From Gnetum montanum (taxonomy: Eukaryota > Streptophyta > Gnetopsida > Gnetales > Gnetaceae): DNA of 64,000 nt. The translations under genes and the position numbers were made by a program. Below the pieces are notes generated by a model. The model worked only from the letters and a program-made list of their open reading frames with translations, was not told the DNA's origin and searched no databases. The stretch spans positions 1,070,311 to 1,134,310 of the forward strand of contig MNCI01005835.1 of NCBI GenBank assembly GCA_015680685.1, given 5' to 3'. Of the stretch, positions 21,033 through 32,439 are shown one piece after another (positions within the stretch are counted from its first letter, which is position 1; every line of letters begins with the position of its first letter).

Positions 21033-22198
21033 TGATAAAAACTAGTTTATATATGCACGACCCTTAGCAAAATTTTCACATTTCATTCAAATAAGAAGGA
21101 GGTTTTTGATGTTTCTAGAGCCCAAAAATTTTAGGAATCATCACTAAAAAAATTAAAAGTATGATTTATGAATTCAAAAACTCCTGAGGTCTCAGAGTTG
21201 AGCTCTTTTTTGTGGAGAATCTTAAGAGTAAATTTTGAAAAACTTTCTAACATCTAGTTTTTGAATCATTAATGTAACTAACATAAAGTAATAAAATTTA
21301 ATAAATAATTAACTTATAAATTAATGAATTAGTTTCCTTAGATCTTGGGAAACAATATTTCATAATGATCTTATGCCATTAATGTCATATTTTTCTAAGT
21401 TTTGGTCAAAATCAAAAGGATCCAAAGTGTTAAAGTCATAATGGAAAATGCTAAAAAACTAGTAATTGATCCATGGTAATTACAGATGGTACTCAAATGA
21501 GTTGCTAAATTTGGTGGTTCTTCATAATTATGGTAGAAAAGGCCATAATGAGAATGTAAAAGAGGCAAAGAATGTAGAAGAAATCAACTACAAGACTAAA
21601 GTAGCAAGATGAGTAATTAGTACATTAGGTCATGTAATAATCAGCATAGCTGAAGCTTCAATTCTACTTGCTCTAGAAGTAGAAAGATAGATCATTGTTT
21701 TTAATGCATGTGTTGAGGCCATCAACAACAGTTCCCTCATGGTTAGTGTGATCATTGAACTTACTTTGGGTCATTCCTTGGGTTTGCACCATAGGAGGTA
21801 TGAGAAAAATTGAAGGCTTCTTCATTTTGGCCAATCATTTCAACTAATGAAGAATGGTACCTTGGTGAGATGTGCTAATTCGAATACAACAAAAAATCAA
21901 AATTGATAGTTAAAATTGAGGAAGTCTCAGTGTCATATACTATTGAGGCCATTTCTAACATGTTGGAATTACCATACATTGGTATTGAAATAGTTGTAGT
22001 ATCTACTAGGTTGGAATTAGAAATAAGAGATTTGTGATTGGAAAGAGTCTATGGGAATAAGGGTAAGATATTTGGATTCTTATGTCTAGCTATTAGAATC
22101 TACTTTAAGATAGGGAACATGTCACACCTATACCACAAAGTGCTTAAATAGAATATCTACGTATGTAGCTAGAAGAAGTGCTCTTTTGAGTGGGAGGT

Positions 22199-22510
22199 GT
22201 TGTGACTGAAAACCTCAATCGCTGGAAAAATCAAAGATCCTTAGTGTAGTAGTTCCTCAACCCACGAATCCCTAGGGCCTTCATAGAAAAAATGAGATTC
22301 AAGGCACCTTGGTTGATCCAAAAGATCAACCAGGGACTTATGAAATGCAATGCATGATGACCGAAATGCAAAACTGATAGCAGATCTGAATAATGCACAA
22401 ATAATAAACAAATGTATTTTATACACAAAATCAAAAACTTAAAAATGTTTTGAGAAAAAATAAAGAATAAGTTAGAGAAAATGTATACAAATGGCACTTG
22501 AATGAGCAAC
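22199..22510 (+). repeat. LTR-like start, family D copy 1
   Basis: Begins TTGTGACTGAAAACC after a purine-rich tract. Shares GGGCCTT, a GATCAACCAGGGACTTA-like segment and order with 56055-56250. Ends near a 7-G tract at 22514-22520. Divergent; boundaries uncertain. Confidence 0.4.
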
Positions 22511-22639
22511 CAAGGGGGGGTTAACTAGTGTAGGAGTTCAAAGCCCGTTGAGGTCAATGCAATCTGTTCCATGATTTGGGTGCTAAGCCACTCCTAATGC
22601 TTTCAAACCTTTCGTAGTGATAACTTGTGCTTTTCAATA

Positions 22640-23480
22640 CTTTGATATTGGGATGGCTACGATATCGAGTACACGAAATCACAGCCCAAGATGCAATATC
22701 GTACATTCAATATCATAGGGTTACTCTCGGGTCTATAAATACAACACCCAGGCACACAATTGGAAGTAAGTTTTTGGCAATCAAGTAGCGAAAATCTTGC
22801 AGTTTGTCCATTTGAAAGTTAGAATATTTTCCAAGTGCCCGCAATAGGAGGTCTAAGTGTGAATGGATCTTTATTCAAGCATTGATGTACCTGAACACAC
22901 TAGTGTGTTGGCAATAAAGACAAACTCTTTGATCCATTCCTTGCAGCACTTGAGACTTTCTTTCTTATGCATATATATATTGTGATTTCATGCAATTTAC
23001 ATTAATGTTATTAATGCTGTAAGTAATTTTGATCAATCAAGTAAATCATTAAAATACACAAGCACGACCCCTTCAAGCATACGTGTGACGCTTGGTAGCT
23101 CAGAAATGATTAGTGTTTGACAGCCCATTAGTGTTTGCACAAAGTTTAGGATGTGTCGAGGAAGTGAAAACGGTTACTTGTGTTAGGCTAGATTAGACCA
23201 TAGTCTACTTAGCAATTAATTGCTCTTACTTTTACTTTCATCTTTGTTTTAGGTGAGTAATTTCATAAAAGCACAAAATAATAAAAATCTTATGCCTCAG
23301 TCACACTTAACCATACAATTGCATTCCATAAGTGGAATTGGGAAGACAACAAATGGACAACACACACACATTGTTTAGCTTTAGTGTACTTAGTAATTAT
23401 AGTTGGCAAAATTCGACCGGATCACATGTGAACACCTATGATTCGTATGGTTGGGCGTAGGGGTACCTTGCCGCTCATCA
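22640..23480 (+). repeat. LTR family A, copy 2
   Basis: Shares with the minus copy at 29491-30315: GATATC/ATATCG dyads (22645-22720), TCTATAAATAC as TATA box, AGAATATTTTCCA-GTGCCCGCAATAGGAG, GGCAATAAAGAC, and the end CCTTGCCGCTCATCA. No coding sequence. Possibly the 5' LTR of the gypsy derivative whose 3' LTR is copy 3. Confidence 0.8.
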
Positions 23481-23559
23481 CCTAGCCACAACCTTAGATC
23501 TGCAATGTTGGCTATGATGGGGATTGAGAAGTGTGAAAAATCTAAGTTTCCCAAATTCT

Positions 23560-24040
23560 CTACACTAGGAGTTGGGAATCCCAAAAGTGCAGTGTGGAGC
23601 TTAAAAACTCACAAATCTCAAAGGTGCTTTTATAGGTTCTTTGGACCATGAATGGGGCTACAAAATGGGTATGATTTTATTGCAAAATGGTTGTAAATTG
23701 GCTACCAAATTCAGGTGAGATGGATGCCCAAATTTGGGGGTTACTATACATAGTAAGTGCTTTTCCCCATGGCCATTCCATTTACTATAAATAGTAGCTA
23801 GGGCATGCCTTCCATGCTAAAGATGAATCTTCCATGCTAAGCTTTCCACCATGGTTGCTGAAGTGACTGGTCAACGTTGAAGTGCATGAAGTGTTGAAAT
23901 TTGGATATTTTGGCTTCCACACTAGGGGATGCAATTTTCAGCGTTGGGGGTGAAGAATCCATGCTAGGGGAAAACTTCCATGTTGAGCGGGGAAGGTTTC
24001 CAAGCTGTGCATATAGTCTCTACATTGAAGGGAGGGGTGG

Positions 24041-24071
<31 letters not shown>

Positions 24072-24420
24072 GCTAGTTTTCAAAACCCCCACCCTTCCAC
24101 ATTGAGGGTAGGTGAGATTTACCCCTTTGCATGTGTTTCCAGCATAGAAAAGTGTATACCCTCCATAAAATCCATAAAATTTCATTTTTTAGCATTCTAA
24201 AAGACAAGCCCAAATATAGACACTAGGTGACTTTTTTCACTTGGGGAATGAAGCTTGGACCACCTATGAGGCATCTTTTAGCTCCAAAAGTGTAAAGTAT
24301 GTGAAATTGTCCATTTTGGATTACAATTTTCACATTTACAACAAAGTTTTGCTCAAGTTTCATGGGGTGAAAGCTACATGATGAAAATTGGCTATAACAT
24401 GCAAGTTTTCATGGTGTTTC
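23560..24420 (+). repeat. Repeat family C, copy 1 (contains poly-G)
   Basis: Reverse-complement homology to 59150-59810: AAGCCCAAATATAG, CCCAAGTGAAAAAAGTCA in complement, and the TTTCATGGGGTGAAAG / CCTATGAAACTTGAGG pair. Sub-words CCATGCTA and CAACGTTGA recur through 23820-24000. No coding domain; the 99-codon frame at 23901 only translates the G tract. Confidence 0.7.
24043..24072 (+). repeat. Poly-G tract, 30 bp
   Basis: Thirty consecutive G, capable of G-quadruplex formation. Length may be unreliable in the assembly. Confidence 0.95.
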
Positions 24421-24429
24421 AAGAGGTAT

Positions 24430-26330
24430 TTGAAAAACATGGCTGATCTTATTTTTCTAGAGATTGAAAGGTAATTTGAGAAAAAGAAATTAGCTAAGCC
24501 AATAATTCCATTTCCTTGCCTCATTAAAAAGCTTTGCAAAAAGAGATAGGATACTTGGATACATTAATGATATGATTAGAAAGGCCTTGAGGGCATCATA
24601 TTTTGAGATGATCAAACTTGTATTAGTAAAAAAGGATTAAGAAGATGCATCTTCTAGCACCAAAGTTCCACAAAGCATATCTATAGTAGAACTGGGTAGT
24701 TTAAGATCAAGTACTTATGTCATTGCAATAGATCTTGGGGCCTATTGATCATCCATGAATCACCATAGGAAGTATCATAAGTTGTAAGCTAGAGGAATGG
24801 AGAATTTTAATATTTATTAAGTATGATTATAAATGATATTGAAGTCTCCATGGACCCAAGAATTGATAGAATCTTAGTGCAACCAACTAAGGATGACTAG
24901 ACCACATAAATTTATGGGAATATAGTTGCATTCTAAGTCATCCTTACATCTAGTGATGGGGCCATAATTTTGATTATGCCTCATGAAGATTAAGATGATA
25001 CCACCAAACATGTTGCTGATCATGTAAGTACTACTTTGAACATTCCTACGATATCCATTCCTAATTATAATAGTTTTGAAGACATTTAGAAATTTCCAAG
25101 TATGGATGGGAGAGCTGGTGGAGTGATGAGTGTACTAGAGCATGAAGATGTCTTGGATCAACTACCTAAAATAGGTCAAACTATTCAAGACATTTTTTAG
25201 ATTCCTAAAAGATATCACAGTGATCTAATTAGACTTGATTTCAATGAAGAAAAAGTTAATGTTTATAGAGGCTGAACTAGACTATGTAGAAGAAAACATA
25301 CAATAATTGCAAGATAAGATAGCATAACTACATGTTCAACTACAAGATCTAGCTAGGTTTGTAGCTTTAGAGTTGCTTGGTAAGTTGAAAATTGAGGAAG
25401 CATAATGCTTGATGGCCAAGTAATGGGATAGCCTAGTATATATATGAGGTGATTGGTAGTGATAACTTAGGTGGTCTTCATTTCACTAGTTGGAGATGAA
25501 AAGGAAGAAAGTCACATGAGATGATTTAGTTGATGATATTAAGGCATATTCCTTATAAAATAACATTTCTATGTTGGAAGAAGAAAATAAGGGACTAGTA
25601 GTAGAAAACTAGAGGTTGATGCAACTAGTAAAAGAAAAAGAATAATTGAAAAATCAGCTAAGCTACATCTGAGAATAATTTATTAAAATAGATGTTAATA
25701 TTAAGAGATTAGCATGATAAAATAGAAATCTATCCATGGTAGAGGTATAAGCACTATAGCAAAGGTTAATGATTGAGACTGGCACTTAAAAAAACAAGCT
25801 CAACAAATAAGATATGTTCAAACAACATTACAGAAAATAGGTGGATCTCTAGAAGGAGATCAATAAGAAGAAAATCAAGAGATCCAAGGCTCATATCAAT
25901 GTTGCTTTACAATAATCTATGAATGCTACTTGGAAAAGCATATTTGATGGAATTACAATGATACATTAGGTAGAAATCAAAACCCAAGACTTATAGATAG
26001 AGGAGTTGATATATTATATGAAGCTTGCTAAGCTTTGATATGCTAATCTTATCATGTTAACTACTAGTCTTCTAGGATATGAAGTGAAGAAATAAGCAGT
26101 AGAAAAATTTGCATTATTTAATCATAAAAATAAACTCCATGATGAAACTAAGAGAATGCTGCAAACAATATAGGTAGAGCTAGAGATCCTTTGAACATAA
26201 TACACTGATAAATGTGACATTATAGAAGACCTAGAAATGAGATTGATAGAATTCTAGGTATTAAAGTATAAAGTTAGAGCATTTGAGATTGAACAAAAAT
26301 TATTTGCCACTTGATTTATTTAGGAAAATA
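24430..26330 (+). pseudogene. Decayed internal coding region of a gypsy derivative, coiled-coil-like
   Basis: Many stops, but long stretches keep coding character. IIPFPCLIKKLCKKR near 24500 resembles the PFP-LI-LC segment of the plant transposon protein found downstream of pol in some gypsy elements (low confidence). From 25570 to 26300 the reading is rich in E, K, L and Q (EEENKGLVVEN, LMQLVKEKE), suggesting a coiled coil. No pol motifs. It sits between LTR A copies 2 and 3, so it may be the cargo of a non-autonomous element. Confidence 0.4.
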
Positions 26331-26721
26331 AAATGTTCTTGAATATGTTATGTCCATGATAAATCCCAACTAGTGCAAATCTAGCTTGCTTAGCTTGGAT
26401 GATTGATGACCTATGGATGGATTTAAAGAAGTAACTAGTCATCCTTGACCATTTTCGCATGGGGAGATCAAGTTGTTGATCCACCGTAGAAGCCCCCATA
26501 ATAGGAGGAAGCACCGTCACTTGGAACAACATAAAGACTTGGTATTGGGAGAAGTTTTGAAAACCTAAAATTTTTACAATTTGTTTGATATATGTAAAGT
26601 GTTTTTCCATGTTGTAAATCCCTTGTATAAATTTTGTAATATGACATTCAAGTTAGTTCATTAGTTCATTAGTCAAGTCACCTCCACAATTTTGTAACAA
26701 AATTTGTCCTATTTTTGTTTA

Positions 26722-26756
26722 ATTTGAGGACAAGTTTTTATTTATTTGTGGGTGTA
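26722..26756 (+). promoter_or_regulatory. End of gypsy internal region with PPT-like tract
   Basis: GAGGACAAG followed by T-rich sequence and GTGGGTGTA directly precedes TGATGAATAATT, the start of LTR A copy 3. GAGGACAAG before a purine tract is a common ending of gypsy internal regions. This fixes copy 3 as a 3' LTR. Confidence 0.5.
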
Positions 26757-27655
26757 TGATGAATAATTAATGCATCTAGTATGATATCACACCTATGATA
26801 TCATAGTTTCAATATCATAGCTATGATATTATATGTTTTCATTTGATATTATTGATGCAATATATCTAAAATAGGTAAATTCTATAAATACTATCCATTG
26901 ATCATATTAAAGGTATTGTTTGATCATTAAAGCAGCGAAGCACTTGTAGTTTATTTTTGTAGAAGTTAGAATAGTTAGCAAGTGCCTATAGTATGATTTG
27001 GAGTGATTGTCAAGAGTATTTATTATAGTGCTTTGTTTTTAGACACCTGACATAAATAATATGAAGACTAAGATTACTTTATATCATTGCAACACTTTGA
27101 CTTAGCATAAAATTTAATTTTAATTCAAGTTATCTTTTAATGAACATAGCTTAATATTTACTTTCATAAGTACTTAGCTAATAATTTACTTTTAGTTGTA
27201 CATTAGAATATGAGGGAATGAACACAATCACTTCAAGTGTAACATATGTTCACTTGGGAACCTAGTAGCATTGAGGCTTGGTTAGCCAATACATGCTATG
27301 TTTAGTAATCCTAGTATTGAATATATGCATTTAAAACATGTACAATATATAGGATCAAATGCTCATTACTTAGGCTAGATTAGAATTTTCTTATTGCACA
27401 TAGATTAAAATAGATTAAATTTATATATTTTAATAATTTTTTAATCATTGTCCATCAACATCATTAATCATGTATCTTAGTTATACTTAACCAAACACAC
27501 TAAGGGCCATATGAGTATATCTATGAAGACATCAACTTGTGATTACCATTTAAGATCTAGATACCACACTAGTCTAGTTTATGAATTACGATTAGGTCAC
27601 TTGCATATGTTTGTGATTTGTATGATTGAGCATTGGGACCACTCATCGCTCATCA
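26757..27655 (+). repeat. LTR family A, copy 3 (3' LTR)
   Basis: About 0.9 kb from TGATGAATAATTAATG to CTCATCA. Its U3 has GATATC words in both orientations at 26785-26870. Closest relative in the window is copy 1. It borders the copia remnant at 27660 directly. Confidence 0.82.
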
Positions 27656-27659
27656 ACAT

Positions 27660-28870
27660 CTAATAACTTTGATTTATCAAATATAAGATAAAGATACATG
27701 TATTTTTCATGGGCATCAATGAATAAGAGAAAATATCTTTGGCCATTTAAATAGGAAGAGGAAAAAGATTCATAGATATGATTTCAAGAATCTTTGAATT
27801 CCTCTTAGCTCTTATAGTGGTCTTGTGAGTTTTCTTTCCTTTAATGCATCCTATATAGGTACCAAAATCAATAGAGTAAAAGGTAATTAGACATCATTAT
27901 TTACCAATCTTTTAAATCTATCTATGGAGATGCATTCTAATCTCTTATGCCACATGTTAGAGGATTCTTCAGTTATATTCACCTTTTACTACCATTATCT
28001 ATACATGTAGTTAAGAGATTACACTCAAAAGTGAAATCTAGATTAAACTTATATAAACCATCAACTAGTTATCTAGAATCGACAATATCTTTTTTTTAAA
28101 AAAAAGATATTATAGTAGAATGTTCAAAATTAAGCATATATCCAAACTTAACTAGCTAGAGTTTTGGAAAATGATAAAAATAGAAAGTATTTGGGAGATT
28201 TAGAATGAATCTAGATCCTAACATCATCCTAAATATCCTCACCACCTCCACATGAGAACACCTTTCATTTTCTAAATAAATGCTTTATTCATTTTCCTTT
28301 GGTTACCTTGGGTGGAGGATGACCTACATAGTAGTAGCAATGTAAATTGTACAATCATAATTAATTCATCATGTGTTATTATAAGCATTAATAAAACAAG
28401 ATTCAAGACATACATAGGAAATAAGATTAACTTTATTCTTGAGTCACTTTTTATATTTTTGGAAATTTCTTATAATGTGTTTCATTTTCTTGTAGAAGAA
28501 GTAAGAAATCTATTTGCCATGTTATTTCATTAGCAAATTTTCTTCATTTTTCCCCTTATGGATACCTTTATTATTTTTGTCCTTTCTTTTCTCATGAGTG
28601 ACTAGATGGACATGTTCTAAATTGTTATGCTTAATTTTTTCCTCCTCTTAAATGCACATAGTTAAACGTTCATTTACTAACCAATTTTTTCTTATGTATG
28701 TTAAATAATTTTTAAATGATTCATATTAATTTGGAAGAGAATTAAGCATGAAGTTGACAAAAAATTCCTCAAAGAAGTTAATACCTAAGGATTTAAGTTG
28801 TATTGTAATACCCCTTGTTGAACTTCAAGCAAGTTAAATATATACAATCAGTAGTGTTGTAATCAACAAT
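27660..28870 (-). pseudogene. Ty1/copia element, 5' half: gag, protease, integrase start
   Basis: Minus strand with stops. It begins with a UBN2-type gag core (about 28830-28600: EEFFVNFMLNSLPN, then KNWLVNERLTMC). A zinc knuckle equivalent follows near 28540-28430 (FYKKMKHIIRNFQKYKK) where the knuckle cysteines are lost. Then come a decayed protease and the GAG-pre-integrase motif MWHKRLECISIDRFKRLVNN (about 27990-27930), and finally the start of the integrase core. It is cut at 27660 by LTR A copy 3. With the 3' half at 9955-12250 it represents the same broad copia type. Confidence 0.82.
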
Positions 28871-29299
28871 GATAATAGATCATGACTTGTAAGCTAGAAA
28901 CATTATAATTTTCAATGTAATAAATATCATAAGAAAAAGATTATGATAATAGAGTAAAGTAACAAAAAGGAGGAAAAACGATAAAGGAACAAAAGGAACT
29001 TGACAATACATTAAACATCCCTATCCTTAACATAATATCTTATGAATAAAACTATAATAATTCACTTAAGTTTTTTGACACAAGATCCTTAGGTATATTA
29101 GAATTATCGATGACACATAAAATCAAACTCTAACATTGTATTAGATTCCTTAGGTTATGATTAGGAAGATAAATTGAATGATAGTTAGCCTAAGAAATTT
29201 TGTTACTAAGGGATAGTTAATAGGTATGATGAAACCCAACCAATAATAATCATTAAGGAAAACCCCATAAAATAAGAGAACATTTGAAGCAGGGTTGCT
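28871..29299. other. Non-coding flank of B2
   Basis: A-rich sequence, no recognised motif or repeat. Confidence 0.4.
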
Positions 29300-31024
29300 A
29301 TGATTTACTTTAATCCTTCAAAACACACCGAATGTAGATATTATACAAGATAATTCAATTGGTAGAAAATAAGAAAACTAGTTATTTTCAATTAATTCAA
29401 AAGAATATGACAATTATAGTGGAACCACAATTCCACAAACAGTGATACTTACACACTCAATGATATTATAGATCATGAGGCTCTACAATAATCGATGAGT
29501 GGCAAGATACCCCTACACTCAACCATACGAATACAAGCGTAGCACGTGCGATCCAGTCGAACTCTGCAGACTAAATGCCTACACGCCCATGGAACACTTA
29601 GGGTTAATCATTCGTTGTCTTCCCAGACTTACTTGTAGTTGTCATGGTGTATGGTTACGTAAGTCTGAGGTATATGATTTTTATAGCTTTTTTGGTTTTA
29701 TCTCCTATGCTAACAAGGTGAAGGGTTGAGAAACTAATTACTAACTCTAACTAAGGAACTAAGTCTAAATTACCTAGCGTCAGCATCCGTTCCCACTTAC
29801 CATACACACCCTGAACCGATGCAACCGTGGCTACCAAATGCTAATCGTTGCTGGGATCACCATGCGTAACGCACGTGCTCGAAGTGGTCGTACTGAGGCA
29901 CTTAACTAGGAGAGAAGGGTTGAAAAAGATTTAACAACTAATGAAGCAATAAATAACAGTAAGTAAAATCCTAATTAGCCTATTCCATGCACTGCAAGGT
30001 TTATCCAAGAAGCTCGTCTTTATTGCCATACACAAACTTGAGTTTAGGTACAATGTTTGTTCGAATAAAGATCCGTTCACTTTAGGACTCCTATTGCGGG
30101 CACATGGAAAATATTCTATCTCTGGAGTGATTAATTTGCCAGAGTTTCCCTACTGTCTAGCCTAGGATGAGGAAACAAGGGAGAGCCATCTCTTATTTAT
30201 AGATATAATGACGCACCGCGATATCGCGTACGTGATATTGCAAGGGATGTGATATCGCGATGACCGCGATATCACGTACGCGATATTGTGGCCCATGCGA
30301 TTTTGCGTCCCATCAATCATACACATGATCAACCTCAATGCAAGGTGCCATTGATCTAGACCTCTTCCACACATATAGAACTAAGATCCACCCACAAAGA
30401 AATACAATGACCAATATTACACACACAATTGACCATATAGATGCAGACACTTTCATGAAATCTCTTTCTCTCCCATGCACTCCCATGCAAAACATGTAAA
30501 CATAATTAATAGTTATTAATTACAAATCCAAGACCTTAGGGGAGCCTTTCCCATGATCAACTTAGAGATTCCTAGGTATTTCCAATCTTGATCTTAATGT
30601 TTTTGGATGTTTCCCATTTTGGAATTGCTATATCAGAACTTTTTATGGTCAAATGAGACATCTACAGGTTTGACAAGATGTCTCTTTGTCAAGCCCTAGA
30701 TTCAGATAAGACATCTACTCTTTAGATAAGATGTCTTCTCTAGGAATGATATGTCTCCTCATTATGCAAGATGTCTTCCCAGTAACATTTCCTCTCTTGG
30801 CTGAGTTGTCTTCCAAGAAAATTAGATGTCTCTATCAATAGCTAGCTCTTATACAAGATGTCTCCCAGGCATATGCGATATCTCCTATGCATGTCTAGCT
30901 CTTAGGCAAGATATCTACAAATATGAAAGATTCCTTCAAAGCTTTCTAAAATCTTAATTCTTCTACTTGTAGGGAGAAAAAGGGGTTAGAAGAGGTGTCC
31001 CTACACTAGCTCTTCCACCCTTCA
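29300..31024 (-). repeat. LTR family B, 3' LTR of B2, split by LTR A
   Basis: Element-sense start TGAAGGGTGGAAGAG at 31024. The two parts, 30316-31024 and 29300-29490, together match the uninterrupted LTR at 13626-14562. The AGATGTCTC cluster lies at 30645-30930. Confidence 0.8.
29491..30315 (-). repeat. LTR family A, copy 4 (apparently solo)
   Basis: About 825 bp, the best-preserved family member, with many CpG retained. In its own sense it starts TGATGGGACGC. The U3 holds CGCGATATCGCG (30217-30228) and the paired arms GTGATATCGCG/CGCGATATCAC (30249-30259 and 30265-30275). A TATA box follows (TATAAATA, complement at 30194-30201), and it ends near CCACTCATCG. No internal region flanks it. 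A clean target duplication was not found (ATCGA versus ATCAT). Confidence 0.85.
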
Positions 31025-31089
31025 AAAAGTGAACTCAAGTGAATAAGGAAGTAGGGGTAGAAGTGATTCCCAACTTAACAAGTTTGGTT

Positions 31090-32300
31090 TATGGATCCAT
31101 ACAACATCATTAGTAGTATGATCCTCTTAATGGATTAGGTACTCATGCCTCATGCCTCTTTACTTCATGAGTATTAAAAGCTTGTCTCCTCTTATGTATG
31201 ATTACCTTCCTCTCCTATGAAGGCTTGGACTTATCAATAGCTCCATTTAACTCATCAATGCTACCTTGTAAGATGTCATCATATATTGGTCCATGGTAAA
31301 TCATAATATTTGCAATAGTAAAAATAAAAGACATACCCACAAAAAGTGTTATCATTGATTTTGGTCTTTACTTTGAAGGGTTCCATCTTCTTGACTTTCA
31401 ATTTTGGAAAGTTAATACCTCTCAACATATTATTCTTCAAATGCATCCAAACAAGATCACCAACATCAAATTTGGGCTTCCTCTTACACTCATTCCTTCT
31501 TAGGATTCTTTCTTAGGCTTCTTCTCAATATTTTCCTTCACTAGAGCATGAAAATCCTTCATATCTTACACAAAATCAATACTTAATCAAGCTTCTCCAT
31601 CAAAGCTCTTAACATTATTCACCATATTAGAAAAAAATCATCATTAACCTCAAATGGACTCTTCCTAATAATAACAAGCATTATTGTAGATAAATTCAAC
31701 ATGACACAACTAATTCTTACACCTATTAGATTGTCCTTCATACAAATACCTCAAAATATTCAACAAAGGCTTATTGAACACTTCAATTTGGACATCAAAT
31801 TATGGATTATATGCACTAGAAAAATTAAAATTTATTCCTAAAACTATCCAAAGGAACCTCCAAAAATGACTCATGAACTTGAAGTATCTATCACTAATAA
31901 TGTTCAAAGGAATTCCATGCAACATCATAACATGTTGAAAAAATAAATTTGCAATATGAGATGCATCACTCACATTTTTGTATAGAATGAAGTGTGCCAT
32001 CCTAGAGAATATGCCCATCACCACAAAGATATCATCATTTCCACTTTTGTTCTTTAGAGTCCTACTCATAAAGTTCATTGACATACTTTGTTAAGGATCC
32101 TTGGGGATTGGCAAAGGCATATAATGTCCATCCAATTCTTTATGTTCTATGAATTTCTGACATTTCAAACACTCCTTCACAAATTTGAAGACTCTAGAGG
32201 TTATTTGAGGCCCAAAATAGTGTCTACTTATAAGTTCCAATGTTTATCTCTACCCAGGTGACCTTCCATGTTACCACAATGTTTTTTAACCAAAATTTTC
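31090..32300 (-). pseudogene. Gypsy integrase (B2)
   Basis: Minus strand. A zinc-binding H-H-C-C part (HLGRD near 32275, CLKCQKF near 32165) precedes the catalytic core 32084-31800. The core has SMNFM where SMDF is expected (first catalytic Asp replaced by Asn), FVVMGIFSRMAHFI, NIISDR (second Asp present) and FSSAYNP. A frameshifted C-terminal part extends to about 31090. The enzyme would insert element cDNA. The Asp to Asn change and the stops indicate inactivity. Confidence 0.88.
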
Positions 32301-32439
32301 CTTCTAAAATCATAAAAAGGGTTCTTTGAGTCTTCTCTAGACCTATCCAAAATCTAAATCATGTTTATACAAATCAGAAAAATCATTCATACCTTTCACA
32401 TGAGGGATGCTAAAATTCACCATATGCACCCTAGCTAAT

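Larger units (their letters stand above)
19241..22198 (+). other. Post-integrase region of a gypsy element, no recognised protein
   Basis: Follows the integrase fragment and ends at a purine-rich GAGTGGGAGGTGT (about 22186-22198) directly before an LTR-like start at 22199, so it reads as the 3' part of a plus-strand element. Stretches near 21640-22160 look like decayed coding sequence (for example LDLGF-like hydrophobic words), but no family can be named. Contains the sub-repeats at 19862-20130 and the hairpin at 20974-21032. Confidence 0.4.

Noticed and set aside
22510-23480. Family D start at 22199 and LTR A copy 2 as a single long LTR
   Set aside because: Copy 3 of LTR A starts directly after a PPT-like tract without family D sequence, so they are kept apart, though the boundary is not certain.
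23901-24200. 99-codon plus and 73-codon minus frames through the poly-G tract
   Set aside because: They are open only because the G tract encodes a Gly or Pro run; the area is a non-coding dispersed repeat.
9955-28870. The two copia halves (27660-28870 and 9955-12250) as one element split by later insertions
   Set aside because: Same strand, and the 5' half lies at higher coordinates as the minus strand requires, but 15 kb of independent elements with their own LTRs lie between and no shared breakpoint is visible; more likely two copies of related families.
29499-29729. 76-codon plus frame with a comparatively GC-rich, gene-like composition
   Set aside because: It lies antisense within LTR A copy 4, whose homologues at 23 kb and 27 kb have no such frame.
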